Below are positions 53,178 to 64,000 of a stretch of DNA of 64,000 nt, piece after piece (the stretch's first letter is position 1; each line of letters opens with the position of its first letter). Source of the DNA: an uncultured bacterium (GTDB lineage Bacteria; Bacteroidota; Bacteroidia; Bacteroidales; Bacteroidaceae); the NCBI GenBank assembly GCA_905216025.1, contig CAJMSE010000005.1, positions 62,001 to 126,000 on the forward strand, written 5' to 3'. The position numbers and the translations under genes were made by a program. The notes under the pieces were generated by a model, which did not search any database, was not told the origin of the DNA, and was given only the letters and a program-made list of their open reading frames with translations.

Positions 53178-53834
53178 TTATGCCAGCTTGTGCAGCTCGT
53201 CGGCCAGAGCCTTTGCGTGGCTGGTGAAATCGTCCTTTCCGGCCCTGCTCCACACATCGCCGAGGAAGGCGGCGCCGCCGAAATGCCACTGCCTCAGCTG
53301 CCGGATGCAGGCGGCGGTGACTCCGCCGAGAGCCGTCACGCGGTTGTCTATGATGCCGTCGGCCGCCGCCTGAGCCAGCTCGGCGGGCGTGTAGGCGGCC
53401 TGGTAGCCCTCTTTCGATATGCTGTTGAATATCGGACTGAGGAAGATATAGTCGGCATAGGCTTTCCTTTCAGCGGCTTCGGCGATGGAATGGCATGATG
53501 CCGAGACGGTATAGCGTGGCGTCGGGGCAGAGATAAACGCCTCAGAGCCGGCCTGTTGCTCCCTGTCTGCGGCGATGAATGCCGGTATGTCGGGGTTGCG
53601 ACGGTTCAGATGAATGCCGGCGAGGCCGTAGTCGCGGCACAGACTGAAATTATCGTGCACGACGATGCGGCGCCGGCAGCGCCCGGGCAGTGCGTCGAGC
53701 AGGCGCGAGCAGTCATCGGCTGCGGCCCCGGGCTTGCGCAGGTGCAGCAAGTCGAGGTCGCAGTCGAACAGCTCTTCTATCCGCCTTGCCTCATCGGCGA
53801 TGAAGCAAGGCGGTGTTATCACGATGAACTTCAT
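53178..53834 (-). CDS. ThiE/TenI-like thiamine phosphate synthase family protein
   Basis: A 218-residue TIM-barrel protein of the ThiE/TenI superfamily. It starts MKFIVITPP, keeps LLHLRKPG and AGIHLNRRNPDIPA, and has ADYIFLSPIFNSISKEGY and TALGGVTAACIRQL. Compared with ThiE of the same operon, the pyrophosphate-binding FxTxTK segment reads IFNSISKEGY and the DD metal site is less clear (HDNFSLC). It may be a TenI-type thiazole tautomerase or a second synthase. It is the last gene of the thi operon, 12 bp after thiC. Confidence 0.82.
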   Translation of the reverse strand: MKFIVITPPCFIADEARRIEELFDCDLDLLHLRKPGAAADDCSRLLDALPGRCRRRIVVHDNFSLCRDYGLAGIHLNRRNPDIPAFIAADREQQAGSEAFISAPTPRYTVSASCHSIAEAAERKAYADYIFLSPIFNSISKEGYQAAYTPAELAQAAADGIIDNRVTALGGVTAACIRQLRQWHFGGAAFLGDVWSRAGKDDFTSHAKALADELHKLA

Positions 53835-53846
53835 GCGCGTTTAGCG

Positions 53847-56037
<2,191 letters not shown>

Positions 56038-56041
<4 letters not shown>

Positions 56042-56892
56042 ATCTTAATCAGTTTCTTAGGGTCAAAAAAATGGTTCACCGGGCCGTGGCCGCCTCCTAT
56101 TTCCACGTCGGCGCCGGCCTTCAGGGCTTCCGTGAGATAGTCTTTGGCCCTTGCGATGGCGTCTACCGGTTTGTTGCCGAGGGCGAGATACGAGGCTATC
56201 GCCGCCGAGAGCGTGCATCCCGTGCCGTGCGTGTTGCGTGTCGGCACGTTGTCGCATGCAAATTCGTGTGTCTCCATACCGCCCTCAGCACGGCGGTATA
56301 GTCGGTCAGTCTTGTGTCCCTCCATGTGTCCGCCCTTTATTAGCACGGCCTCGCACCCCATCTCCAGTATCCTTTCGGCGGCGGAGTCCATGCCGTTCCG
56401 GTCTGTTATCTCCATGCCGGCCAGCACCTCAGCCTCCGGGATGTTCGGTGTGAGCAGCGTGGCCATGGGCAGCAGTTCCTTGCTGAACACGTCGAGGGCG
56501 TCGGCTTGCATCAGCCGCGAACCGCTCGTTGACACCATCACGGGGTCGATGACGAGATGCCTGAGGTCATATCCGCGCAGTGTGGCGGCGATGGCGCGTA
56601 TCGTCGGCGCATCGTTCACCATGCCGATCTTTACTGCCAGCGGCCGTATGTCGTCCATCACGGCACGTATCTGCCCCGCCACGATGTCCGGCAGGACTGC
56701 CTGCACCGCCGTCACGCCGAGCGTGTTCTGCACCGTTATCGACGTGATGGCCGAGGCGGCGTAGCATCCCAATGCCGATATGGTCTTGATGTCAGCCTGT
56801 ATTCCGGCACCGCCGCTGCTGTCGCTGCCGGCGATGGTGAGGATTTTAAATGAAGAATGAAGAGTGAAGAGTGAAGAATTTGCTGCCGCCAT
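56038..56892 (-). CDS. thiD: Hydroxymethylpyrimidine/phosphomethylpyrimidine kinase ThiD
   Basis: A kinase that phosphorylates HMP and HMP phosphate. Family motifs are ILTIAGSDSSGGAGIQADIK, DPVMVSTSG, LTPNIPEAE and NTHGTGCTLSAAI. The start at 56892 gives MAAANSSLFTLHSSFK directly before the normal ILTIAGSDS beginning, 284 residues in all; the frame also extends to 56991 (317 residues). The first 15 or so residues are translated from one arm of the inverted-repeat element at 56845-57010, which appears to have replaced the original start. It overlaps thiE by 4 bp. Confidence 0.93.
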
Positions 56893-57010
56893 GACACTAT
56901 CTTCATCCTTCTTCCTACAATCTCCAGCCGTATTGTTTCCTCTTTCCATACCGTCTTTTATATGAGCGGCAGCAAATTCTTCACTCTTCATTCTTCATTC
57001 TTCATTTAAA
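56845..57010. repeat. 166-bp inverted-repeat element at the thiH-thiD junction
   Basis: The 45-bp arms (56845-56889 and 56966-57010) are complementary with a single mismatch. Each is made of tandem GAAGAATGAAGAGTGAAG-like hexamer/octamer repeats bounded by TTTAAATG and GCTGCCGC. A 76-bp centre separates them. The right arm supplies the last codons and stop of thiH; the left arm supplies the first codons of thiD. Confidence 0.85.
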
Positions 57011-58119
57011 TCAAACGTTCTGTCCCAGTTCTTCCACACTGGTTCGAGGCCCAGTGCGCGCAGGTCGCGTTCCACTTCGGCGGCGCGGCGGCCGTCGCTT
57101 ATCTCGAACTGCTCCAGCGAGTTGGGGTAGCAGGCGTATCCTCCCGGGTCGGTGCGGCTCTCGGCGCTCATCGTCGTGACGCCGAGCGTGGCCATGTTGT
57201 TGCGCACGTTGGCCGGTTCGCGTGTGGAGTAGGAGATGTCCACGTCGTGGTCGAAGATGCGCATGGCGAAGGTGGCCTGCGCCAGCTCGCGGTCGGTCAT
57301 GATGACGTTGGGCTGGAAGCCGCCGTTCTCAGCGTGGCGCATGCGCGGGAAGTTCACGCTGTACTGCGTGCGCCAGTATGTCTTCTCGAGATAGCGCAGG
57401 TGGCGGGCCATCATCGTCACGTCCGTGCGCCAGTCTTCCAGTCCTATCAGCACGCCCATGCCTATCTTGTGCACGCCTGCCTGCCCCATGCGGTCGAAGC
57501 CGTTGAGGCGCCATTCGTAGTTCGACTTCATGCCGCGCGGGTGATACACCTTGTAGCGCGCCTCGTTGTACGTTTCCTGGAAGCATATCACGCCGTTCAG
57601 TCCGTGACGCCGCAGGCGGGCGTAGTCTTCTGCCGCGAGCGGCATTACCTCTATCTGCAGGTTGTTGAAGTAAGGCTTCGCCAGGTCGAGGGCGCGTGCG
57701 AGATAGTCAACACCGGCCTTGGCAGGGTTCTCACCCGTCACGATGAGCAGGTTGTCGAACGGCCCGAGCTTCTTTATCGCCTCATACTCGCGCACAATCT
57801 CCTCTTCGGTGAGTATCGTGCGCGCCATCTTGTTCTGCACGTGGAAGCCGCAGTAGACGCACGAGTTGCAGCACGAGTTGGTTATATATATAGGTATGAA
57901 CATGTTGACGGTCTTGCCGAAGCGCTCGCGCGTATACTTGCGGCTGAGCCACGCCATCTGTTCGAGATACTTGTCGGCGGCCGGCGATATCATCGCCATG
58001 AAGTCGTCGATGTCGCAATGCTTGCGGGCGAGTGCACGGCGCACGTCGGCATCGGTCTTCGACATGATGCGCTCCGTGGTCTCGTCCCAGCTTATCTTTC
58101 TTATTTCGTCACTGAACAT
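56995..58119 (-). CDS. thiH: 2-iminoacetate synthase ThiH
   Basis: The start at 58119 (MFSDEIRKISW) lies 6 bp after the thiS stop; the longer start at 58137 would overlap thiS. The 374-residue radical SAM enzyme cleaves tyrosine to dehydroglycine for thiazole formation. The cluster motif is Cys83-X3-Cys87-X2-Cys90 (CCNSCVYCGF), followed by LLIVTGENPAKAG, QETYNEARYKVYHP and FPRMRHAENGGF. The last residues (DLNEE) and stop codon come from the inverted-repeat element, so the C-terminus has been rewritten by a few residues. Confidence 0.95.
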   Translation of the reverse strand: MFSDEIRKISWDETTERIMSKTDADVRRALARKHCDIDDFMAMISPAADKYLEQMAWLSRKYTRERFGKTVNMFIPIYITNSCCNSCVYCGFHVQNKMARTILTEEEIVREYEAIKKLGPFDNLLIVTGENPAKAGVDYLARALDLAKPYFNNLQIEVMPLAAEDYARLRRHGLNGVICFQETYNEARYKVYHPRGMKSNYEWRLNGFDRMGQAGVHKIGMGVLIGLEDWRTDVTMMARHLRYLEKTYWRTQYSVNFPRMRHAENGGFQPNVIMTDRELAQATFAMRIFDHDVDISYSTREPANVRNNMATLGVTTMSAESRTDPGGYACYPNSLEQFEISDGRRAAEVERDLRALGLEPVWKNWDRTFDLNEE

Positions 58120-58124
58120 GCTGC

Positions 58125-58325
58125 TTATCCTCCACAAAATGCCTTGAGAATGACGATGTTGTCGTTCTCCTTCACTTCATATCCGCTCCATTCGCCGCGT
58201 GGAACCATGTTGTTGTTCACAGCCACGGCCACCCCTTTCTCCGGCAGGTTCCTGCCGGCGGCGATGGTGGCGATGGTAGCTCCCTCGGGGAGCTCTATCT
58301 GCTGGTTGTTTATTGTAGCTTTCAT
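58125..58325 (-). CDS. thiS: Sulfur carrier protein ThiS
   Basis: A 66-residue ubiquitin-like protein ending in the Gly-Gly that is adenylated and thiocarboxylated (ILKAFCGG). The beta-grasp segments KATINNQQIELPEG and GVAVAVNNNMVPRGEW are present. It donates sulfur to ThiG. No thiF adenylyltransferase gene is in this operon, so activation must come from a gene elsewhere. It lies 31 bp after thiG. Confidence 0.94.
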   Translation of the reverse strand: MKATINNQQIELPEGATIATIAAGRNLPEKGVAVAVNNNMVPRGEWSGYEVKENDNIVILKAFCGG

Positions 58326-58356
58326 CTTAAGATTTTTATTATTTTTTTCTCCTCTC

Positions 58357-59133
58357 TCAGTCTAAGAATGCCGTCAGCGGCGAGCTTGCCTCGGCCGTCA
58401 TGTCCATCGACTGGCGGCCCAGTCCTGCCTCGTATGCCTCGCGGCCGGCCTCGACGGCCTTCTTGAAGGCGCGTGCCATGGCCACCGGGTCGCCGGCGAC
58501 GCTGACCGCCGTGTTCACCAGCACGGCGCCGGCACCCATCTCCATAGCCTCGGCCGCATCGCTCGGCGCGCCTATGCCGGCGTCCACCACCACGGGCACT
58601 GTGGCCTCTTCGATGATGATGTTGAGGAAGTCGCGCGTGCGCAGGCCCATGTTCGTGCCTATCGGTGCGGCAAGCGGCATCACCGTGGCGGCGCCGGCCT
58701 CAGCCAGCCGCTTGCACAGCACGGGGTCGGCCTGGCAGTAGGGCAGCACGACGAAGCCCTCCTTCACCAGCAGTTCCGTGGCCCTGAGCGTCTCCACTGG
58801 GTCAGGCAGGAGATAGCGCGGGTCGGGATGGATCTCGAGCTTGAGCCAGTTTGTGCCGAAAGCCTCGCGTGCCATCTTTGCCGCGAACACGGCCTCTTCG
58901 GCGTTTCGCGTGCCCGACGTGTTGGGAAGCAGCTGTATTCCCGGGCGCACGATGTGTCGCATCATGTCGTCGCCGTCGCTGTCGCCCATGTCGATACGTT
59001 TCATTGCCATGGTGACCATCTGCGTCTCCGACGCCTCGATGGCCTGTCCCATGATTTCATTAGAACTGAATTTGCCCGTGCCCATGAACAGCCGGGACGT
59101 AAATTCCTTACCTGCAATAATCAGTTTTTCCAT
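58357..59133 (-). CDS. thiG: Thiazole synthase ThiG
   Basis: A 258-residue TIM-barrel enzyme that forms thiazole phosphate from deoxyxylulose phosphate, iminoacetate and ThiS thiocarboxylate. The Schiff-base lysine is Lys98 in [10 protein letters not shown]. Other motifs are [34 protein letters not shown] and [20 protein letters not shown]. It is the first gene of the operon and follows the TPP riboswitch leader. Confidence 0.97.
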   Translation of the reverse strand: MEKLIIAGKEFTSRLFMGTGKFSSNEIMGQAIEASETQMVTMAMKRIDMGDSDGDDMMRHIVRPGIQLLPNTSGTRNAEEAVFAAKMAREAFGTNWLKLEIHPDPRYLLPDPVETLRATELLVKEGFVVLPYCQADPVLCKRLAEAGAATVMPLAAPIGTNMGLRTRDFLNIIIEEATVPVVVDAGIGAPSDAAEAMEMGAGAVLVNTAVSVAGDPVAMARAFKKAVEAGREAYEAGLGRQSMDMTAEASSPLTAFLD

Positions 59134-59221
59134 TGCGAGTGGGTCTTTTAAAAGATTATACGAATAAGGAGCTTTTGAGATTAGCCTCTTCCCGCCGTCA
59201 TGTCGGCAGGCTCCGGCCTGT

Positions 59222-59305
59222 GGTAGCAGTCCCTACGGCGGCATTATCCGCATCAGGTGTTACGGGTATAATCTCAGCCCGGACAACCGTCCGAGCACCC
59301 CTACC
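59222..59305 (-). promoter_or_regulatory. TPP riboswitch (thi box) controlling the thi operon
   Basis: Read on the minus strand, the conserved parts occur in order: GGTAGGGGTGC, then CTGAGATTATACCCGT, then ACCTGATGCGGATAATGCC and GTAGGGA. GGTAG at the 5' end pairs with CTACC at the 3' end to close P1. It lies about 90 nt upstream of the thiG start in a leader of about 240 nt. Downstream GC hairpins with no T-tract suggest control at the ribosome-binding step or by Rho; this is inference. Confidence 0.96.
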
Positions 59306-59381
59306 GGCCGTCCGGCCGGATTTGCCTTTCGCCGCCGCCTCCATCCGGATGGGTGCAGGCTGCCACGGCGCATGTCGGCAG

Positions 59382-59389
59382 CAAAGATA
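59382..59389 (-). promoter_or_regulatory. -7 promoter box (TATCTTTG) of the thi operon
   Basis: Minus-strand TAnnTTTG match about 77 bp upstream of the riboswitch 5' end. With the riboswitch and the repeat array, this accounts for the region 59134-59585. Confidence 0.65.
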
Positions 59390-59473
59390 ACAATAATTGG
59401 CGTAACGGGCAAGAAAAAACCTAAAAAACGTTGCCGGCGGTGTCCGGCAACTCCGCGTACGGCTGATTGGTCT

Positions 59474-59583
59474 GTTACCTGCCGCGCGTCACAGTGTTAC
59501 GTGCCACGCGTAACACTGCGACGCGCCATACGTAACACTGTGACGCGCGGCAGGTAACAACGTTACGCGCGGCAGGTAACATT
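59474..59583. repeat. Array of five 22-bp palindromic GTTAC units (array 2)
   Basis: Units start at 59474, 59496, 59518, 59540 and 59562, exactly 22 bp apart, matching the array at 29291-29400 in unit, period and number. The outer parts also form a perfect 30-bp inverted repeat (59473-59502 and 59530-59559) around a 27-nt loop. The array begins 2 bp beyond the GH78 stop codon and lies upstream of the thi promoter. Confidence 0.88.
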
Positions 59584-59585
59584 TA

Positions 59586-62261
59586 TCAGAATGTGAACCG
59601 GTGGGTTCCCGAGCCTATCCGCTTGGTCTTCCGGCCCGGCAGACGCACTTCGGCCGTGGTGTTCGGAGGCACGCAAACCGATAGCACCGTGCGGCCGCCG
59701 TGTTCTCTCCGCCAGCTGCTGCGTATCACTCCGTAGGGCGAACAGTGCGAGGCCGTCACGCTCCGGAGTCCGCTGATGTATGTGTCCGGCGCGAAAATGA
59801 TGTGCCGGAATCCGGGCCTTGACTCGTCGGGGCGTATTCCGGCCAGTCTCTCGTAGCACCATGGGAGCAGGTCGCCGAGGAGCATCACGTGGTTGCCGCT
59901 GTTCATCGACGGGGCCGCCGTGTCACCGTTCCACAGCTCCCATACGGTTGTGGCGCCCTGCCTGACCATGTAGCCCCAGCCGGGGTAGGTGTCTGTCACG
60001 GCCATCCGGTAGGCCAGTTCTCCGTGTCCCGTGTCTGCCAGCCAGCGCATCAGCCATTGTATGCCTATCACGCCGCAGCTTACGTGCATGCCGTGCTTTA
60101 CGGTTATGGCGGCTACGATGCTGTCGGCAATGGATGCGGCGGCACTGTCGGGCGCGAAGCCCATGGCCAGCGGGAGCAGGTTGGCTGTGACGGTGGCGTT
60201 GGAGTAGCGTCCGGCCACGAGGAACGTATCGTTGACGGCGGCCTTCACCCTTGCTGCCTCACCGGCAAACCAAGCCTCGTCGCTGCTGTATCCGAACATG
60301 CCGGCATAGCGCTGCATCATCCGGCACAGGTAGTGATAGTAGGCCGAGGCTATCAGCCGCCCGTCGGTCTGCCGGGCCGGGTCTTTGCTGTGCACGAGGC
60401 CGGGGTGCTCGGGCGGCACGCACCAGTCGCCGTAGCGGTCGCTGGCGATGAGGCTTCCCGTGCTGTTACGTCCCCTTATGAACGTCATGAACTTCCTTAT
60501 CGCTCCGTAGCTCTCCTGCATGGGGCGTATGTCGCCGTACTGGCGGTAGAGCATGTCGCAGGCGAATGGCAGTGCTGCCGGCCAGGTGACGTTGCCGGTA
60601 TACAGCCGCCAGTATGCCGGCGCCACGTCGCTGATGTTGCCGTCGCGCCGCTGCGACTGGCAGATGTCTGCCACCCATTTCGTATACAGGGCGTGGTTGT
60701 TCACCGTGTAGCTCTCTCCGAGACACCCCGTCGTGCGGTCTCCGAGCCACGGCATCCGCTCGTCGCGCTGCGGGCAGTCGACAGGCATGCCCTTGTAGTT
60801 GCTCCTTATGCCCCGGCGGGCATTCATCACGATGTCGTCCAGCATGGTGCTGCCGTCTGCCGCCTCGGCATGGAAGCCGTTGTGGGCGTCGTCCATGCGG
60901 TCGGCAATAAGTTCGCGCACGACGTCGCCCGGCCCGATGCTGTCGGCACCAGTGATTTCGGCGTAGCGGAATCCGTAGTATGTGAATTCGGGAGCCCACG
61001 GCCGTGGCGTCCCGTCGCTGACATAGCGCGCCGTCGCCCCGGCACTTCTGAGGTTGTCCGTATACAGCGTGCTGTCTCCCGGTGCGAGCAGTTCGGCGTG
61101 GCGTATGGTGACGGTGTCTCCGCGGCCTGCTCTCATATTCATCCTGATGCGTCCGGCGCCGTTGGTGCCGAAGTCTATGATGTGGCGGCGTCCGTGCCGG
61201 TGTATGGCCACGGGTTGAGAGATGCTGTATACGCCCATGGGCGGCGTTATGTTTCCGCGGAGCACTCCGCCCGGTGCATCCACGGCCCGGGCCTCCTCCC
61301 ACCGGCTGTCGTCGAATTCCGGCGTGGCCCATGCCGGCGGCTCGCGGCGTGCGTCGAACAGCTCTCCGTCGTATTCGTTGGCGTAGCGCACGCCCCCGTC
61401 GGCACAGATGCGCCATGATGTGTCTGTCGCTATTGTCTGCACGGTGCCGTCCTGATATTCTATGATGAGGTCGGCGATGAGTTTCGGGTAGCCGTACGTC
61501 GTGCGCACGTTTGTCTGGTAGTTCTGCGTCTGTGCGAAGTAATGCCCTCCGGCGAGCACCACTCCGACGGCGTTGCTGCCGCTGTGCAGCATCCGTGTGA
61601 TGTCGTATGTGTCGTATGCCACGGTCTTGGTGTAGTCGGTGGGCACTGGCGTGAGCACATCGTCGCCGACGCGGCTGCCGTTTATATATAATGTGTATAG
61701 CCCGAGACCTGATATGTGCACCGTCGCCCTGACTGGCTTGGCCGCCGCTGTGAACGTCTTTCGCAGGTAGCGCGACGATATGCGGCTGTGCCGCCTGTCA
61801 CTGTCCCACGGCATCAGCGAGTCGATACCTATCCACCGGCCTTGCCAGTTGTCCGGTCTCAGCAGTCCGGTAGACCAGCATGCCGGCTCGCTCCATCCCG
61901 TGCGGCCGCGGTTTGTGACGGCCGTCACCTTCCACCAGTAGCGCCTGTTCGGCTTCAGCGCGGCCGCCGCCTTGAAGGCTACCCACTGTGAAGAGTCAGA
62001 CCTTACCGTCCCGCTGTCCCATACGTCGCCGGTGTCTCCGGAAAGGATTTCCGGAGAGGAGGCTACGATGATGCGGTAGTATTCCTGTACGACGTTGTTC
62101 CGGTCAGACACTATCTGCCATCCGAAGCGCGGCACCGCGATGTCGAGGCCGGCCGGGCTGGTGCGGCCTTCCACGGTGAGCCCCGTCAGCGCCACGCGCC
62201 CCTGCACTGAGAGTGCGGCCGACAGCGCGGCCGCGAGAAAAATCATGCGTATCTTAATCAT
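59586..62261 (-). CDS. GH78-family alpha-L-rhamnosidase, secreted
   Basis: An 891-residue exported enzyme (signal peptide to about residue 21). The N-terminal fibronectin-like and beta-sandwich domains include PRFGWQIVSD, YWWKVTAVTN and YTLYINGSRVGDDVLTPVPT. The catalytic (alpha/alpha)6 barrel has DCPQRDERMPWLGDR (about 495-510) with the acid residue and YMVRQGATTVWELWNGD (about 773-789) with the base glutamate. It releases terminal alpha-L-rhamnose, for example from RG-I fragments made by the PL11 enzyme. It overlaps the GH27 gene by 4 bp, sharing its operator-bearing promoter. Confidence 0.95.
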   Translation of the reverse strand: MIKIRMIFLAAALSAALSVQGRVALTGLTVEGRTSPAGLDIAVPRFGWQIVSDRNNVVQEYYRIIVASSPEILSGDTGDVWDSGTVRSDSSQWVAFKAAAALKPNRRYWWKVTAVTNRGRTGWSEPACWSTGLLRPDNWQGRWIGIDSLMPWDSDRRHSRISSRYLRKTFTAAAKPVRATVHISGLGLYTLYINGSRVGDDVLTPVPTDYTKTVAYDTYDITRMLHSGSNAVGVVLAGGHYFAQTQNYQTNVRTTYGYPKLIADLIIEYQDGTVQTIATDTSWRICADGGVRYANEYDGELFDARREPPAWATPEFDDSRWEEARAVDAPGGVLRGNITPPMGVYSISQPVAIHRHGRRHIIDFGTNGAGRIRMNMRAGRGDTVTIRHAELLAPGDSTLYTDNLRSAGATARYVSDGTPRPWAPEFTYYGFRYAEITGADSIGPGDVVRELIADRMDDAHNGFHAEAADGSTMLDDIVMNARRGIRSNYKGMPVDCPQRDERMPWLGDRTTGCLGESYTVNNHALYTKWVADICQSQRRDGNISDVAPAYWRLYTGNVTWPAALPFACDMLYRQYGDIRPMQESYGAIRKFMTFIRGRNSTGSLIASDRYGDWCVPPEHPGLVHSKDPARQTDGRLIASAYYHYLCRMMQRYAGMFGYSSDEAWFAGEAARVKAAVNDTFLVAGRYSNATVTANLLPLAMGFAPDSAAASIADSIVAAITVKHGMHVSCGVIGIQWLMRWLADTGHGELAYRMAVTDTYPGWGYMVRQGATTVWELWNGDTAAPSMNSGNHVMLLGDLLPWCYERLAGIRPDESRPGFRHIIFAPDTYISGLRSVTASHCSPYGVIRSSWRREHGGRTVLSVCVPPNTTAEVRLPGRKTKRIGSGTHRFTF

Positions 62262-63853
62262 TCTGCTATCTTTTTCAGTTCAAACTTGTCTATGTCAGGC
62301 GCCCATCCGTAAGGGTTGCCCATGACGACGGTGTTGTATCCGGCGTGCAGGCGTATGGCGGCGGTCACCGTACGGATGCCTCCGGTGCCGTCGTCGGGCG
62401 GCAGTGTAATCTGCTGCCGGTCGCCGTTGACGCTTATCTCGAGACCGCGGCGCGGTGCAGCCACATAGCTGACGGTCATGCGGTACAGTCCGCCGTGCCC
62501 GCTCCAGACATCGCTCCACACCGCCGTGTTCTCCGGCCGGCCTCCGAGGTAGGTCACGGTCATGCCTCCGGAAGCTCCCTCGCATGGCGAATATGCCACC
62601 AGCTTCTTCCTCTTGCCCAGTGCGTCGAAGCATGGCAGCATGGCCCATTCCGCCTCGTAGCGTACAGGTTCCGGCGTGCGCCTGCCCTCGGCGCGCAGTA
62701 TCAGCACGCTCCTCGGCGGCAGTTCGGTGCAGATGCTGTCTCTGACGGCGGGCATGTCGCGGCGCCTCACGAGGTCGCGCAGCTTCACGCGACCCTGCAG
62801 TTCAAGGTCTTCGAGCGGTACGGAGAAGCGGCATGCCGTGTCCGACGGGTTGTAGAGTGCCACGGCACGCGTGTCTCCATGCCGCCGCACGATGTCCTTT
62901 GCCAGCACATAGCCCTCTCCGCACCGCCTGACCACACGCGCCTGAAGGCCGAGCGAGTCCTGGTCGACGGCTATCAGCTCCGGATTCGACAGCAGGCGGA
63001 GCGACTGCTCCGGCAGTCTGGCCATGTCGCAGCCTATGAGCAGCGGCGAACTCATCATGCACCACATGCCGAAGTGCACCTCCTCCTCGTTGGGCGCCAG
63101 GCCGCGGCCTATCTCTAGCATGTCCATGTCGTTGTAATGCCCCGGCCGGCAGTATGCCGACAGATACATGTTCTTGCCGATGATGTCCTTCACCGACGAC
63201 CAGCGGGGACGTATGTCCTGGCTGATGCGCCACGAGCCGGCAATCTCCGCGGCCCATGTCCCGGGGAAAGCCCAGCGGCAGATGTTGACGGCCACGTCTC
63301 CGAAACCCTCTGCCCGGAAGGCATCGGCAATCTCGCTGTAGCGCCGGCGCTCGTCGAGGTTCAGCTCATGGCCGGCTCCGCAATAGTCTATCTTGATGAA
63401 ATCGAATCCCCACTCGCCGAAGTACAGGCGTGCGTCCTGGCGCTCGTGGCCGTATAGTCCGGCGCCGAATCCGTTTTCATCGTTGTCGTAACGCGAACCG
63501 CAGGTGTTGGCTCCGGCATCGGAATAGATGCCGGCTTTCAGTCCGAGCGAGTGGATGTAGTCGGCCACCGATTTCATGCCGCGTGGGAAACGCTCCGGAT
63601 GGGCGTGCATAAGTCCTGTAGAGTCGCGGTGGCCGAAGAAGCCGTCGTCGATGTTTATAAATCTGTAGCCGGCCTCTTTCAGACCGGAAGAGACGAGGGC
63701 GTCGGCCTGCCTCATTATCAGTGAGTCGCTGATGTTCATGTGATATGTGTTCCACGAGCTCCATCCCATCACCGGCGCGGATGTCCGGAGCTGTCCTGAG
63801 ACCGTCAAGGCAGCTGCCGTGGCCGCCAGTGCAGATATTATTCGGATGTTCAT
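62258..63853 (-). CDS. GH27-family alpha-galactosidase, secreted
   Basis: The start at 63853 gives a normal signal peptide (MNIRIISALAATAAALTVSG); the frame extends 30 codons upstream past the promoter. The 531-residue enzyme has MGWSSWNTYHMNIS at the barrel start, INIDDGFFG, the nucleophile Asp156 in FIKIDYCGAG, and the acid/base region YNDMDMLEIG (about 240-249). A C-terminal carbohydrate-binding-like beta domain (about 400-531) follows. It removes alpha-galactosyl residues. It is the first gene of the GH27-GH78 operon. Confidence 0.93.
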   Translation of the reverse strand: MNIRIISALAATAAALTVSGQLRTSAPVMGWSSWNTYHMNISDSLIMRQADALVSSGLKEAGYRFINIDDGFFGHRDSTGLMHAHPERFPRGMKSVADYIHSLGLKAGIYSDAGANTCGSRYDNDENGFGAGLYGHERQDARLYFGEWGFDFIKIDYCGAGHELNLDERRRYSEIADAFRAEGFGDVAVNICRWAFPGTWAAEIAGSWRISQDIRPRWSSVKDIIGKNMYLSAYCRPGHYNDMDMLEIGRGLAPNEEEVHFGMWCMMSSPLLIGCDMARLPEQSLRLLSNPELIAVDQDSLGLQARVVRRCGEGYVLAKDIVRRHGDTRAVALYNPSDTACRFSVPLEDLELQGRVKLRDLVRRRDMPAVRDSICTELPPRSVLILRAEGRRTPEPVRYEAEWAMLPCFDALGKRKKLVAYSPCEGASGGMTVTYLGGRPENTAVWSDVWSGHGGLYRMTVSYVAAPRRGLEISVNGDRQQITLPPDDGTGGIRTVTAAIRLHAGYNTVVMGNPYGWAPDIDKFELKKIAE

Positions 63854-63905
63854 ACTGTTGTTGTTATATATTGTTTTCAGGTTGAGGAATATTCCCCGCA
63901 TGCCG

Positions 63906-63970
63906 CAAAGATAGGCCGTAAAACCTGAAACAGAGCATGACAAACGTACGTTTTTCTGTATTTTTGTACG
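63906..63970 (-). promoter_or_regulatory. GH27-GH78 promoter with the shared operator
   Basis: Minus-strand -7 box TATCTTTG is at 63906-63913. Half-site CGTACGTTTGTCAT (63937-63950) starts 37 bp upstream of it and a second, CGTACAAAAATACA (63957-63970), lies 20 bp further, as at the PL11 and GH28 promoters. Confidence 0.6.
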
Positions 63971-64000
63971 CAGCGGGTGTTTCCCCGGCTTTAAAAAGGT

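Noticed and set aside
59474..59583. CRISPR array
   Set aside because: The units are contiguous 22-bp palindromes without unique spacers, and no cas genes are present.
59889..61418. A 509-codon plus-strand frame inside the GH78 gene
   Set aside because: Shadow of a clear minus-strand rhamnosidase with catalytic motifs.

Overview
The window is one continuous stretch of a Bacteroidales chromosome, most likely a Prevotellaceae-type gut or oral bacterium. The evidence is two SusC/SusD pairs, a hybrid two-component system (HTCS) regulator, PorQ of the type IX secretion system, DUF1573 and bacteroidal alpha-2-macroglobulin proteins, and the Bacteroidetes promoter element TAnnTTTG in front of most transcription units. 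Base composition is GC-rich for this group, except for an AT-rich island at about 51.3-53.1 kb.

Layout. 1-13.9 kb: a SusC (cut by the left edge), SusD, two FAS1-domain lipoproteins, and a second SusC/SusD pair, forming one outer-membrane glycan-uptake operon. 14.0-17.0 kb: a two-domain secreted esterase and, convergent to it, a secreted repeat protein. 17.4-24.4 kb: an HTCS regulator, a four-helix-bundle protein, an OprO/P-like porin and an exported isochorismatase-like hydrolase. 24.4-34.1 kb: carbohydrate degradation genes, namely a giant PL11 rhamnogalacturonan lyase fused to autotransporter-type repeats, a GH28 pectinase and a GH97 glycosidase, with an unusual hydrolase fusion between them. 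34.2-51.3 kb: mostly housekeeping or envelope genes (alpha-2-macroglobulin, DUF1573, meaB, ispH, cmk, porQ, TonB-like, polyprenyl synthase, tatD, tRNA-Ser, exbB/exbD cluster, Lrp, bcp). 51.6-52.8 kb: an AT-rich two-gene module with a DUF3800 protein. 53.2-59.4 kb: a thiamine operon (thiG-S-H-D-E-C plus a ThiE/TenI homologue) under a TPP riboswitch. 59.6-63.9 kb: GH78 and GH27 enzymes.

Function. PL11, GH28, GH78, GH27 and GH97 fit breakdown of rhamnogalacturonan-I and its galactose side chains; the SusC/D systems could import the products. Three of these promoters (PL11, GH28, GH27-GH78) share a two-half-site motif at a fixed distance from the -7 element, which suggests one HTCS-type regulator controls them.

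The strongest non-gene signals are: two matching arrays of exactly five 22-bp palindromic units 30 kb apart; a 166-bp inverted-repeat element that supplies the stop of thiH and the start of thiD; a 79-bp dispersed repeat present twice; a 91-bp MITE-like element; and the shared pectin-regulon operator. All family names are from reading the translated sequences; no database search was run.
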